64,000 nucleotides of DNA from Prorocentrum cordatum (taxonomy: Eukaryota; Sar; Dinophyceae; Prorocentrales; Prorocentraceae). The stretch is taken from the NCBI GenBank assembly GCA_963575745.1, contig CAUYUJ010018300.1, positions 112,501 through 176,500 on the forward strand, read 5' to 3'. Below the pieces are notes generated by a model. It did no database searches. It saw nothing but the letters and a program-made list of their open reading frames with translations, and was not told the origin of the DNA. Position numbers and translations under genes: made by a program. Below, one piece after another: positions 34,785 through 46,011 of the stretch. Each line of letters opens with the position of its first letter. The stretch's first letter is position 1.

Positions 34785-34985
34785 CCAAGAAGTCCCCAAG
34801 AGGGCCCTACGACAGGCCAAGAGTGCCCCAAGACAGTCAGAGAGGACCCCAAGACAGCCCCAAGAAGGGGTACCGACTGCGCTGCCTGCTCATCAACACC
34901 CTCCTCATTTCCCGCCTGCTCCTCTTCCTCCTCCGCCTCCTCCTCCTCCTCCTTCTTCACCTCCTCCTCCTCCTCCTCCTCCACC
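34785..34985. repeat. Short CCAAGA family stretch then (TCC)n
   Basis: 34790-34870 has CCCCAAGAGGGCCC and CCCCAAGACAGCCC units; 34913-34985 is TCC/CTC. Confidence 0.7.
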
Positions 34986-35042
34986 AGCTTGTCCGCCACT
35001 TGATCCTCCCTCTTCTTTATCATTCCTTCCTCACGCTGAGAC

Positions 35043-35282
35043 ATGAATCAAGCGCGACCAGACAAATTGTCTGCAAAACTGGTGAAAGGAAGCAAGCCGC
35101 CTGGGATAAAGGCCAGCTGCGAGAATGGGTTCCAATCGCATTGCGAGTCAGTGATGGGTGGATGGCCTGCGAAGTGGTGCATCCGGACCACCACAAAGAG
35201 TTTTCAGCGCACGAAAACGAACGGCCCTGTCTCGACTGTGGTTGCATGGGTACAGATGGTCCCGATGGGAATATTGCCCTGA
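35043..35282 (+). CDS. Hypothetical small ORF
   Basis: ATG-initiated, 79 codons: MNQARPDKLSAKLVKGSKPP, then CENGFQSHCESVMGGWPAKW and VVAWVQMVPMGILP. Composition is protein-like, but there is no domain and an overlapping frame is also open. Weak candidate. Confidence 0.25.
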   Translation: MNQARPDKLSAKLVKGSKPPGIKASCENGFQSHCESVMGGWPAKWCIRTTTKSFQRTKTNGPVSTVVAWVQMVPMGILP

Positions 35283-35924
35283 GCTGCACAAACAACCCGC
35301 TGAAGGCGAGAACAAACTACTTTGAACAAACTGGCAAAAATCGAGATGACCAGGACACTCTACGAAGGCCAAGGCTGACGCCGCTGCCCTCGCACGAGAG
35401 AATGGTCACAAGGGCGGCAGGGGGCACCGAGCCTTTCCATGCATGTGCGCATGCTGGTGGAAACTCAATCCATCCACCCCTGTCAGCCCCTCTATCCCTG
35501 CATCCATCCCTCTCGACCTCTCCCTCCCTCGCTCCCGCGATCCCTCGACAACTCCTCCTTTCCACACGCTTGGCTTGCCAGGCACTGCACGCCGCCTGGC
35601 TGTGCGTCCGTCTGTCCGCACGACCCTGTGAGCCAGGCGGCGCGGCGCACAGAGCTTCTCGGATAGTGGACGCGCTGGCCACCGCCGCCCTTCTTTGTCG
35701 GTGGCCCTGGCGAGGCTGGGGGCAGGGGGCCTGAACGCGCCCCCAGGCTCAGCAAGGATTGAAGGGTGCAAGCCCCAAATGTTTGGCGGCTGCTTCTGGG
35801 GAGGGGGGCAGGCGTGCTCAGGGGGAAACCGCGGCATCGCTCAATGATCTGTTGCGTACCAAACCTCGCAAGATGGGCCCTTTACCGAATCCGTGCTCCG
35901 GTGCGGATACTAAGCGGACATCGT
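35283..35924. other. Unassigned sequence
   Basis: Open frames in several phases, a CATCCATCCCTCTC-type pyrimidine stretch at 35465-35540, and nothing recognisable. Confidence 0.5.
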
Positions 35925-36000
35925 CTCGGTCCTCGTCGTCGTCGTCGTCGTGGTCGTGGTCGTCGTCGTCGTCGTCGTCGTCGTGATCGTGGTCGAGGTC
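35925..36000. repeat. (GTC/GTG)n microsatellite
   Basis: TCGTCG and GTGGTC units. The complement is GAC-rich, like the tract at 58375-58447. Confidence 0.9.
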
Positions 36001-36119
36001 GTGGTGCGTCTGTTCTGCTCTGGAGAACTTTTACCTACTGCATGCAGTAGTCACCGCCGCCACTACCCCTTCATCAACCCTGGTCCAATATCTCGCCTCC
36101 CTCCTCCAGGTTCCCCCCC

Positions 36120-36265
36120 CACCTCATCATCCTCCTCACTCCTCCTCACTCCTCCTCACTGTGTACTCCTTACTGTTCACTCCTCACTCCTCACTCCTCA
36201 CTCCTGACTCCTCGCTCCACACTCCTCACTCCTCACTCCTCACTCCTCACTCCTCACTCCTCACT
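36120..36265. repeat. CTCCTCACTC decamer-like array
   Basis: CTCACTCCTCACTCCT units lead into the TCC then TTC arrays. Confidence 0.9.
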
Positions 36266-36391
36266 CCTCCTCCTCCCCCTCCTCCTCCTCCTCCTCCTCC
36301 TCCTTTTCTTCTTCTTCTTCTTCTTATTATTCTTCTTCTTCTTTTTCTTCTTCTTCTTCTTATTATTCTTCTTATTCTTATTCTTCTTATT

Positions 36392-36422
<31 letters not shown>

Positions 36423-36433
36423 TTCTTCTTCTT

Positions 36434-36464
<31 letters not shown>

Positions 36465-36606
36465 TTATTATTATTATTCTTCTTCTTCTTATTCTTCTTC
36501 TTCTTATTATTCTTCTTCTTCTTATTCTTCTTCTTCTTCTTCTTCTTCTTCTTCTTCTTCGTCTTCTTCTTCTTATTCTTCTTATTATTATTCTTCTTCT
36601 TCTTCT

Positions 36607-36638
<32 letters not shown>

Positions 36639-37345
36639 TTAGTATTCTTATTATTAGTATTATTCTTATTATTATTATTATTATTCTTATTATTATGATT
36701 ATTCTTATTATTATTATTCTTATTCGTATTATTATTCTTATTATTCTTATTCTTATTCTTATTATTATTCTTATGATTCTTCTCATTCTTCGTATAATTA
36801 GTATTATTGTTTCTTTTTCGTATTATTATTCGTATTATTGTTATTCTTATTATTCTTATTATTATTATTAGTATTATGCTTCTTCTTATTAGTCTTCTTA
36901 TTCGTATTATTCGTCTTATTATTCTTAGTATTATTAGTATTATTATTAGTATTCATCTTCTTATTATTATTATTCATAGTATTCTTATTATTCTTAGTTT
37001 CCGTATTATTATTAAAATGCTTCTTAGTATGATTCGTAGTATTAGTATGCTTAGTATTAGTCTTATTGTTCTAACTCTTATTGTTAAAAGTAGTATTATT
37101 GTTCGTATTAGTATTACTCTTAGTATTCTTAGAATGATCATTATTAGTATCAGTAGTCGTATTATTATTATTAGTCGTCTTCTTCTCAGTATTCTTATTA
37201 TTAGTCGTATTACTCTTCTTAGTATTATGATTATGGTTCGCATTGTTATTCTTCTCATTTTCTTCTTAATGAAAGTTATTATTATCAAAGTATTATTAGT
37301 ATCATTATTGTTATTATTCGTCGTTTTTTTCTTCTTCTCATTCTC
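36266..37345. repeat. (TTC)n to (TTA)n compound microsatellite
   Basis: About 1.1 kb, starting as TCC/TTC and progressing through TTC/TTA mixtures to TTA/GTA-rich sequence, a gradual unit change along the array. It is the longest AT-rich stretch of the window. Leu/Ile and Arg/Ile frames are artefacts. Confidence 0.95.
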
Positions 37346-37600
37346 CCTCTCCTTCTCCTTCCTCCTCCTCCTCCTCCTCCTCCTCCTCCTCCTCCTCCTC
37401 CTCACTACTCCTCCTCCTCCCTGCTCCCTCCCGTCTCCCCCCCCCTCTCCTCCTCCTCCCCCTCCCCCTCCCCTCCCCCTCCTCCTCCTCCTCCTCCTCC
37501 TCCTCCTCCTCCTCCTCACTACTCCCTCTCCTCCCTGTTCCTCCCGTCTCCTCCTCCTCCTCCTCCTCGCCCTCCTCCTCCGTCTCCTCCACCCCTGTTC
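37346..37600. repeat. (TCC)n microsatellite
   Basis: TCC/CTC with C-rich interruptions, abutting family R copy 2. Confidence 0.95.
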
Positions 37601-37604
37601 CTTA

Positions 37605-38330
37605 TAAATAACTCCTCCCTCTCGTACCCCGAGACGCGTCGGTACGGCGGGCCAGGCGTTTCGCCTGAGACTTCCTCACCATGTGTCATACTAGAGGTTG
37701 ACGCGTGCAAGAGGTTCACGGTTGGAGCGTGGGTGGTTTTCAACATGTGGCTCTCGCCTTAGCGCCCCACACATTCGTCCTCAAAATGTTGCAGGGGATT
37801 CACGGACGGAGGGCGGATCGTTTTCAAGATGTGGTTCTAGCATTAGCGCCACGCACATTCGTGTTCAAAACTTTGTATGAACTTCACGGATGGAGGGCAG
37901 CTCCTTTTAAAAATGTGGTTCTCGCCTTAGCACCGCGCACATTGGTCTTAAGAGTTCGCAACAGAATCGATGGTTAGTATGGTTGACGCCCCACAAGGGG
38001 TATTCTGGCACGGCGTAGGACGGTCAGGACGCAACAGTTACGTTGGTTCGCGGCGTTGACGTCCCAGGACGTGCGTTCCAGCACGGCTCACGATTCGGGA
38101 TCGCCAAACACATAAGAATAGCGTCGATTCGCGGCGTTGGAGTCCCGAGCATGGTGTTCTGGCACGGTTCGGGGTGTTCAAACGGTATGTTTCCAGCGCG
38201 GCACTTCCTTCAGTGAAAATGAACCGTGTTTGGACCTATGCAGAGGGGATTTGGAGGGAGTCAGTATTGCAACATCGTTGATGGGTCTCGGGTTTACACT
38301 TGCCCTCCTCCCCGTCGTTCTCCATCATCA
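37605..38330 (+). repeat. Interspersed family R, copy 2
   Basis: The more compact copy: TTATAAATAACTCCTCCCTC, CGCCTGAGACTTCCTCACCA, three ~80-bp units containing ATGTGG-CTCGCCTTAGC-CACACATTCG (about 37740-37945), GCAACAGTTACGTTGG, two ATTCGCGGCGTTG-type units, a GAAAATGAACCGTGTTTGG segment and GCAACATCGTTGATGG. It ends at a TCC tract (38330-38400). 38401-38600 is unassigned. Confidence 0.8.
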
Positions 38331-38600
38331 TACTCATCATACACTTCCTCCTCCTCACCCTCCTCCTCATCTTCCTCCTTCTCCTCCTCCTCCATCCTAC
38401 CTCCCTACCTCCCTGCATTACTTCCTCCCTCTTTCTTCCCTCCCGATGTGGAAAAATCCCTTAAATGAACTCGCTACCGCGTCCGTTGAGCCGGTCTTGA
38501 CTGTAGAGTCTCCCCACTCGCGCAGCACTGGCATCCCAGCGGCCTCCAGAAAAGTCTCCATCACGGCCTTCGGATTGGCTCTCTCCGCTCTTGTTGTTTG

Positions 38601-38713
<113 letters not shown>

Positions 38714-38754
38714 TGTGGTGTGTGTTCTCTTTGTGTGTGTTTCTTATATCCCTA

Positions 38755-38792
<38 letters not shown>

Positions 38793-39035
38793 CTCTCTTT
38801 ATGCATGCATACATACATACATACATACATACATACATACATACTTGTCTACATATATTCATGCATGCATGCATGCATACATACAGACATACATAAACAC
38901 TCTTATATATAGGTATCCATCTATCCATCGATCCACCCATCCATCCATGCATCCATCCATGAATCCATCCATCTACCCATCCCCCCGTCCATCAATCCAT
39001 CCATCCGTCTATCCATCCGTCCATCCGACACGCTG
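38755..39035. repeat. (CT)n, (CATA)n and (ATCC)n compound array
   Basis: CT at 38755-38800, CATA/CATG at 38804-38890, ATCC/ATCT at 38915-39030. Confidence 0.95.
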
Positions 39036-39099
39036 CCTTGAGGCACGAGTTGGAGCGTCCTCAGGTCCCTGCGGGTTGTCTGTGTTAAGTAGCGCAAAA

Positions 39100-39545
39100 C
39101 TTCTTCAAAGGTGCCCACAACCCAGGAGTTCCGGGCGCTCTCGGGCGCTCATGGGGGTTCCCCGCGCGATTTTTCCAGAGGCCAAAAGCGCGTGGCCCAA
39201 AACATACATGTCCAACATGACCGAAGATCGCCCCGAGGACCGTTTTGGAGCCCCCCTCGGCGCCTCCTGAGTCGTCTTGGAGGCCCTGGAGGGCGGCCCA
39301 AAAAAGCCAAAATCTGCAAAAACCATTGGTTTTAGCTACGTTTCTGGCATTTCGGATAGCCAACGACAGCCCGAGAGGCAACCAAGTTCGCCCAAAATCT
39401 GGCCCAAGAGCCCGCAAGCACGGCCCATGAGGCCCCCAAAACAATCCCAAGAGAGGCCCAAGAAGGGGAACACGAACTGACACGTTGAGCTTTTCGCCCC
39501 TGGATGGCCCCAAGAACGAAGCCCCGACAGGCCCAAATGAGGCCC
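39100..39545. repeat. Degenerate CCAAGA/GGCC family stretch
   Basis: GGCCCAAGAAGG and CCCCAAGA-type units with an AAAACCATTGGTTTTAGC insert reminiscent of the AATCATTGATTT insert in the 515-2460 array. Confidence 0.6.
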
Positions 39546-39940
39546 CAGGCAATGATGGCGCCTCCCGCCCAACACTCGCGTGGACACGATTTGCGACGGG
39601 CGTGCAACGAGCGGGGCGGTCCGGCCGCGCGACGGAGACCCCTACCCGCGCCCGGAACGACAGCAAGATTGCAGCTGCAGTGTGGGCGGGCGGTTGCAGC
39701 AGCACGCGATCGAGCTGAGCTGAGTCAAAACTACCACGAGTGCCTGGACTCGCGCTCGCCCATACTAAAGCGCGCCACTTGCCACTTGCACGATATCCAG
39801 TGCCCGCGGCAATGACGGCGCCTCCCACCAAACACTTGCGTAGATACTTCTTTCATGACGAATGCCTTCAACGACGGGCGCGCAACGAGCGGGGCGCCCC
39901 AGCCGCGCGCGACGGAAACCCCTGCCCATACCCGCCTCAG
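39545..39940 (+). repeat. ~260-bp spaced direct duplication
   Basis: AATGATGGCGCCTCCCGCCC (39551) and AATGACGGCGCCTCCCACCA (39811) begin matching segments. Both continue to a GACGGGCG-GCAACGAGCGGGGC block and a GACGGA-ACCCCT-CCC block. Confidence 0.7.
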
Positions 39941-41339
39941 CTGTCAAGCACGCCACCAGCATCCCTGGAGCATTTGCGGCAGGCGCCCCCGCAGGCGGCC
40001 GGGGCGATTGCGCGCGGAGCCAGGCCGAGATTCCAGCCGCGGCGCGCGACCCACGCGGCGGCCATGAGAACGGGCGGCCCACTGAGAATCGCACGCAGCA
40101 CCCCAGACTCGCGATCCAGCACGCGCGGCTGACCCTCGATCTGGAGCAGCGCTGGCCGCTGACCGCTGATCCGCCGCCGACTGGCGCGCGGCTGCGTCGA
40201 AGAGTTAAGCGAAGCGACAGGCGGCCCGCCTCGCCGCGGAGCCCCTCGAGGACGCAGTCAGCAAGCCCCTGCAAACAGCCCTCGCCCTGACAAGCGTGCT
40301 GAAATCGCCGCGCAGCCCAGCGGCCTGACCGAGCACCAACTCGAGGTCGAGGTCGCTGCTGGCGCGCGCGGCCCAGCGAGCCGCGGCGCCCAGCGAGGCC
40401 CCCCGCGCGTAGCCCTGCGCCGCGGCTGAACCCCACCGACCGAGGAGTCGATGGGCCACCGACGCGCTCGGCGCCGTCGGGCGCAGCGGGCGGCGCGCCC
40501 AAGAAGGCTGCCGCTCAGAGGATCATCGCCATCACCGCCACCTTGGCGACTGCGTCTCCACCTTCAGCGGAGAGCAGCAGAAGGTCGCCTGCCTGGGCGC
40601 CGGCGCGCCAGCGCTCGGGGAACTACTGCTATAACGGGAGAAGCTGGCCCCAAACGGCCGCGGCTGGCCTGCGCCGCAAATGCAGCCGCGCGCCCGCGCC
40701 ACGCCCAGCGCCGCTGCGCCCGTCTTCGAGGCGGGCAGGTGCCGCGAGATTATGGGTCGATCGCCGCGCGTGAGATCGACGAGGCAAGCCCTGGCGGTGG
40801 AGAGCTCGACCTCCCGCGCCATCCACCATGAGACGGCGACGATCGCGCTCCGCGGGCCTATGCCCCCCCCCGGCGCCCACGCCTCAGGCTCGCCAGGAAA
40901 CGAGCCCAACTGCGCGAACGGCGGCGTCCGTGCTCTCACTGGCGCACCCATGCCACGTCGACGCGAACGCAGGCCGCCTCTGGCAGCGCGCGCGACGTCG
41001 GCGGGCAGCGAGTAGCCCCCGCGCTTAGCGAGCACGCGGTAGGCCACGCCGCGCACCTCCCCGCTGCGGTACACGCCTGCCTTGAGGCCGGCGCAAAGGT
41101 GGGCCATCTTGGCGGTGGTCGGCGGCAGCGGCCCCTTGCCCCAGGCCCGCAGCAGGGCCGCCACGGTCGCGACGCGCGCCTCGACCACCTTGCCCGCCGA
41201 CGCCAGGCACGCACCTGCCGCGACGCGCTCGAGAGCTTCGCGCCGCAGCGCAAGGGCACGATGGCCGGGCGCGCAGCCGCGCTGGCAGGACGCCCTTCCC
41301 GGCGCGCCCCCGCGCAAGCCCAGGCCCGCGCCACGCGGC

Positions 41340-42130
41340 GGCCCGGATGTCAGAGCAAGCCAGGGCTGCGCCGCAGGACCCGCCAGCTGGGTTCCAGATC
41401 GAGCAGCAAGCTGGCCGCGACGGATGCCAGAGCAAGCCGATGGCGCTGGATGCCAGAGCAAGCCAGACCGCCTGGGCCGACGTCGGACGCCGGCGCAAGC
41501 CAATGAACCTGGATGCGCACGCGAGCTGGCCGCGCGAAGGCCGGAGCAAGCCGCGCAGCGCGCGTGGCCAGGACTTGCAAGAGCAACCCCGGGCCCGCGC
41601 GACGCGGCGGGCCAGGTGAGACAGCAGGCCAGGGAGTCGCCGCGAGACCGGATGCCGGAGCCGCCGACGGGATCAAGCAAGCCGGGGCGGAGCAAGCCGG
41701 CCGCGTCGGATGCCGGAGCAAGCCGACGGCGCAGGATGCCAGGGCACACCAGCGCGCCCGGGCCGCCGTCGGATGCCGGAGCAAGCCGAACAAACCAGAT
41801 GCGAACGAAAGCTTGCCGCGCGGATGCCGGGGCAAATCCCGCCGCGCGCGTGGCCATGATGCCCGAGAAAGCCAAAGCCTGCGCCACGCGGCGGCCTGGA
41901 TGATGGAGCAAGCTGGGGCTGCGCCGCGAGACCCGCCAGCTGGTCGCCAGAGCATTCCGGCCGCGTCTGCAAGCCGACGGCGCAGGATGCCGGAGCAAGC
42001 CGGCACGCGCGGGCCGGCCCCGGATCCCGGAGCGAGCCAGTGCTGGCGAGGCCGGATGCGGCGGCCCGGACGCCAGGGCAAGCTGGGGCCACGCCGCGGG
42101 GCCACCGTCGGAGCAAGCCGACGAGCCTGG
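41340..42130. repeat. Degenerate GGATGCCGGAGCAAGCC repeat
   Basis: About twenty near-copies of GGATGCC(G/A)GAGCAAGCC separated by 15-45 bp variable spacers rich in GCGCC and GCCGCG. On the minus strand this reads as repeated GLLRHP/ACSGIR-like peptides. The spacing is too irregular for a satellite; it looks like a decayed short-unit array. Confidence 0.75.
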
Positions 42131-42394
42131 ATGCCCAGGGCCCTCCCGCGGGGCCATGCCCGACATGGCCGAGCCGGCCGGCCAACGCGAAGGCGGGCAC
42201 GCGCAACCCCGCGTCGGCAGCGCGCCGCGCGCCCGCGCGCAGGCGGCGGGGCCGCGAGGGGTCGAAGTCCTCCCAGGCATGCCAGAGGGCACACGACCGC
42301 CCCCGAGGGGCTTCGAACGGCCGGCCCAGATCGCCCACGCAGATGCTGGGCGCGCATCCCCCGGGGGCCCCGGGCCCCGGGCGCGGGCCCCTTC

Positions 42395-42452
42395 GGCCCG
42401 GGCAGAACAAGAAGAATGAATAAAAAGCTACTATTCCTGTTCTGCCCGGGCC
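42395..42452. other. 15-bp perfect hairpin
   Basis: GGCCCGGGCAGAACA (42395-42409) and TGTTCTGCCCGGGCC (42438-42452) flank a 28-nt A/T-rich loop (42410-42437) in otherwise extremely GC-rich sequence. Outer flanks (GGCGCGGGCCCC and GGGCGCGGCGCC) extend the symmetry imperfectly. Function unknown. Confidence 0.8.
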
Positions 42453-43649
42453 CGGGGCGCGGCGCCCCCAGGATGCCCGGGGCCCCGCGGCGGCGGCGCG
42501 GGCGGCAGACGCCCCCGCCCGCGCGGGAGCCGGCCGAGTCTGGGCCCGACTCGGCCACGCGCCGCGCGGGTGAGAACGAAGCGGCCAAGGCGGGCGGCGG
42601 CGGCTGCCCATGGCCGCGCGGGAATCCGGCGGCAGGCCCCGCTCGAGGTTCTCGGGCGGGCCGGGCGGCAGACGGGGAAGCGCGGGAGATGGCCAAGCCC
42701 AGGCCCGAGCACTCGGCCAAGCGCCGCGCGGGCGGGAGCTGCCATCCGTCACCGACGGCACCGCGGCGGCGGCGCCCTCACAATCACGCAAAGATCCTCG
42801 ATAGCCGGCGCACCCACCTGCGTCGCCCGCGCGAGCTCGCCGGGAGAACCCGCGGGCCCCAGCGCCGCCAAGCGGGAGAGCGCGCCCGCGGTGAGATTTT
42901 GCCAAGCTGGCAGGTGAGCCACAACCCACGACGCAAAGCCAGCGCCGCCGCGCCCGCCACCACTCGCGGGCGACGTAGTCGAGGATGCCATTGCCCTTCA
43001 GGTTGAACGCCCCTTCCATGGCGGGCACGGTGCCGCGGGCGACCGCGACGGCCGCCGCCCGGCAAGGGTCGCCCCATACGCGGAGCGCCAGGATGGCGAC
43101 GAGGTGCACCCAAAACGTCCGGCACTTGAGGGCCCCGAACTCCGCGCGGAAAAGCGCGCAGACCTCCGCCGACCACGCGGCCGCGCCGCAAAGCACTCGG
43201 ACGGGGCACCGCGCGCGAGGAGGGCCGCCCCGACGCGTCGAACTTGTTGACGGCGTCGGCGAAGCGCCCTGGGCCACCGCCCCCAGCCCGCACGACCCTG
43301 CGGAGCAGGAGGTCAACGCCCTCCGGGCGCACCAGTGCCCGAATCCACCGCGCGGCGGCGGCGAACCTGCTGCACGCGACGCGGCCAAGCGGCGCCTCGC
43401 GGCCAGCCGACTCGGCGCCTGCGAGGGCCCACTGCATCCGGGGCAGCGCACGCCACCTGGGCGCACTTCCCCCGTCTAGCGGGCCGCCGCCAGGGGGGCA
43501 TGCCCCGGGCCCGCCGCGAAGGGGGCGAGCAGCGCGTGGAGGCCTGCCTAGAAAACCGCGGGGAGGGCGACGCAAACTTCCCCTGGCGACTGCGCGGGGA
43601 AGACCGCGCCGATCCACGCGTGATCGCCCTGGCACGGGGCGCCCTTCTC

Positions 43650-44060
43650 CCACGTGAGCGGCGCGGTGCGCGTGGGCGTCGGCGTGGGCGCGGGGGCCTG
43701 GGAGTGGGAGTGGGCGCGGGCGTGGGCGCGGGCGCGGGCGCGCCCGCGGGCGCGGGCACGGGCGCGGGCGCGGGCGCGGGCGCGCGCGTGAACGATAGCG
43801 CGGGCGCGGACGCGGGCGCGGGCGTGCACGTGGAAGCGGGCGCGGGCGCTGGCGCGGGCGCGGGCGCGGGCGCGGCGGGCGCGGGCGCGGGCGTGGCGCA
43901 GGCGCAGGCGCAGGCGCGGGCGCGGCGCGGCGCGCGCGTGAGCGTTGGCGTGGGCGTGGGCGCGACGCGAGCGCGGGCGCGGGCCTGGGCGCGAGCGCGG
44001 GCGCGGGCCTCGGGCGTGGGCATGGGCGTGGGCGTGGGCGCGGATGCAGGCGCGGCGCGG
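43650..44060. repeat. (GGGCGC)n hexamer array
   Basis: GGGCGC/GGGCGT units with occasional interruptions; Ala-Gly and Pro-Arg frames are artefacts. 44061-44277 is G/C-rich and unassigned. Confidence 0.9.
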
Positions 44061-44277
44061 GCGCGGCGCTGCTTGCCGCCGCCGCCGCCGCCGCCGGCGC
44101 CGGGGCCAAGCGCGGGGGGGGGGGGGCCCTCCTTTGCGCGCATTCGACCCCCCCTCTGGAAGGGGAGGGTCGGGGAGAGAGGGAAGGGGAGGGGCGCCCC
44201 CTCGTTCTGTTCGACGGCGCCGAATGTTCGGGGAGGGGGGGGCCGGTTCGAACGCGCCGCCGACTGTTCACAAGGAA

Positions 44278-44282
44278 TATAT

Positions 44283-44363
<81 letters not shown>

Positions 44364-44366
44364 TGT

Positions 44367-44405
<39 letters not shown>

Positions 44406-44406
44406 G
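44278..44406. repeat. (TA)n microsatellite
   Basis: TA repeats with four short breaks; 44407-44590 is unassigned. Confidence 0.97.
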
Positions 44407-44589
44407 CGCACATACATACAAAATGTCACCGGATCGCTGCGCTTCGCCTTGAAAAATTATCCCGGCAAAGCAACCTAACAGCAATGTGTAGGAGCATATC
44501 TGGAAGCATTCCCCTTAAGACTCAAATCAGAATCCAATTGTAGAATTATGCTGTCCTCGCAGTCGTAATCGCATTCGCGATGACAGTCG

Positions 44590-44948
44590 CAGTGGCAACG
44601 GCAGTCGCAATCACAGCCTCAGCCTCAGCCTGCCTCAGCCTCAGCCTCAGCCTGCCTCAACCTCAGCCTGCCTCAGCCTCAGCCTCGGCCTGCTTCAGCC
44701 TCAGCCTCAGTCTGCCTTCAGCCTCGGCCTCAGCCTCAGCCTGCCTCAGCCTCAGCCTGCATCAGCCTCAGCCTGCATCAGCCTCAGCCTCAGCCTCAGC
44801 CTGCCTCAGCATCAGCCTGCCTCAGCCTCAGCCTCAGCCTCAGCCTCAGCCTGCCTCAGCCTCAGCTTCAGTCTGCTTCAGCCTCAGCCTCAGTCTGCCT
44901 TCAGCCTCGGCCTCGGCCTGCCTCGGCCGCAGCATCAGCCTGCCTCAG
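44590..44948 (+). repeat. (CAGCCT)n hexamer array
   Basis: CAGCCT and CTGCCT units. Being a multiple of three, one frame reads SASASA/SLSLSL and another PQPQ continuously into the next array; no sign of a gene. Confidence 0.93.
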
Positions 44949-44975
44949 CAATCAAAACGTGGCCCAGGAATGAAG

Positions 44976-45345
44976 TTCTGGGAACTAGAAGAACACGAAG
45001 TGGCCTACAGTTGGCTCCGGGCATTCAAAATCATGCCCAGAAATGGAATTCTGGGAAATGGAAGAGCACGAAATGGCCTACAGTTGGCTCCGGGCATTCA
45101 AAATGTGGCCCAGGAATGGAGTTCTGGGAACTCGAAGAGCACGAAGTGGCCTACAGTTGGCTCCGGGCATTCAAAATGTGGCCCGGGAATGGAGTTCTGG
45201 GAACTCGAAGAGCACGAAGTGGCCTACAGTTGGCTCCGGGCATCCAAAATGTACGCCGGGAATGGAATTCTGGGAACTCGAAGACCACGAAGTGGACTAC
45301 AGTTGGCTCCGGGCATCCGAAATGTACGCCGGGAATGGAGTTCTA
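44976..45345 (+). repeat. 73-bp tandem repeat, five copies
   Basis: TTCTGGGAA starts at 44976, 45049, 45122, 45195 and 45268 and TTCTAGCAG at 45341: a constant 73-bp step. Each unit reads TTCTGGGAACTCGAAGAGCA, CGAAGTGGCCTACAGTTGGC, TCCGGGCATTCAAAATGTGG, CCCAGGAATGGAG. As 73 is not divisible by three, a translation cycles through all three frames (EFWELEEHEVAYSWLRAF, then LGTRRARSGLQLAPGIQ, then SSGNSKSTKWPTVGSGH), yet all stay open. A TTCAAAATGTGG-like element also occurs in family R. Confidence 0.95.
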
Positions 45346-45879
45346 GCAGCGCCAAGAGCGATTTTGCGAAGATGTCCTAAGCGATTTGGGTTTCGGCGGC
45401 AGCCGCCCCGGGTCCCGCCCCGACCCCCCCTGTGGAGTCATCTGCTGCTCTCTTTTGACACCACTAGAAACCTATCAGTCTTCGCTGTTAGGCAATATTG
45501 GTCGCATGGCGCCAGGGGGCGCGATGGGATCGGTTGTCGCCACAGCCGCGCTGCGAACTGGCCACGGAGACCATGGAACAAACAGGGCTGATTTGAACCC
45601 AGGGAAATTTTGCGGCTCACAGGGCTCAGAAGGGGTCTCTGCCGCCACGGGGCACCCCCATTTTAGGCGAAGGGTAATGCTGCCGATGCGGCTCAAGGGG
45701 GTCATGAGACTCACCGGGCACACAAGGCCCATGGGGCTCGCTGGGGCCGTGGGACTTGTTTGTGCACATCGGGCACGGGGCTCATAATGCTGAGTGGCTT
45801 TCCCAAAAGTCATGGGTTGAGGTTTCCCAACTATCACAACCTATCGCAGCGCCAGAAATTCCCCACAACAAAATAGAAG

Positions 45880-45911
<32 letters not shown>
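45880..45911. repeat. Poly(A) run at the gap edge
   Basis: At least 30 A residues directly adjoining the N gap; its true length is unknown. It may be a retroposon tail or simply where assembly failed. 45346-45879 is unassigned. Confidence 0.9.
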
Positions 45912-46011
45912 NNNNNNNNNNNNNNNNNNNNNNNNNNNNNNNNNNNNNNNNNNNNNNNNNNNNNNNNNNNNNNNNNNNNNNNNNNNNNNNNNNNNNNNNN
46001 NNNNNNNNNNN
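45912..46011. other. Assembly gap (100 N)
   Basis: Exactly 100 N, the usual placeholder for unknown size. The minus-strand gene at 46012-46546 runs into it, and the open frame seen on the other side is only the poly(A) run read as Phe. Confidence 0.99.

Larger units (their letters stand above)
39945..43640. other. Very GC-rich region without a supported gene
   Basis: Long open frames exist on both strands simultaneously (several over 400 codons), the expected effect of very high GC and short repeats. Products are Ala/Arg/Pro/Gly-rich and change character between frames. Part is the repeat at 41340-42130. No domain is recognised. Confidence 0.55.

Noticed and set aside
34770-34795. Possible spliced-leader relic (AGGTAGCCATATACGCCAAG)
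   Set aside because: Only the GTAGCCAT and CAAG ends agree and a gap is needed; it lies at a CCAAGA-family boundary, where CAAG is common.
36161-37607. Leu/Ile-rich apparent membrane proteins
   Set aside because: Direct translation of TTC/TTA and TCC microsatellites.
40532-43466. Very long frames (up to 597 codons) on both strands in the GC-rich block
   Set aside because: Overlapping frames on opposite strands are equally open because of composition. Products are Ala/Arg/Pro/Gly-rich with no domain and include the decayed GGATGCC repeat.
45782-46011. Continuation of the Cys-rich protein across the gap
   Set aside because: The gap is unknown sequence and the left side is a poly(A) run read as Phe; joining them is not justified.
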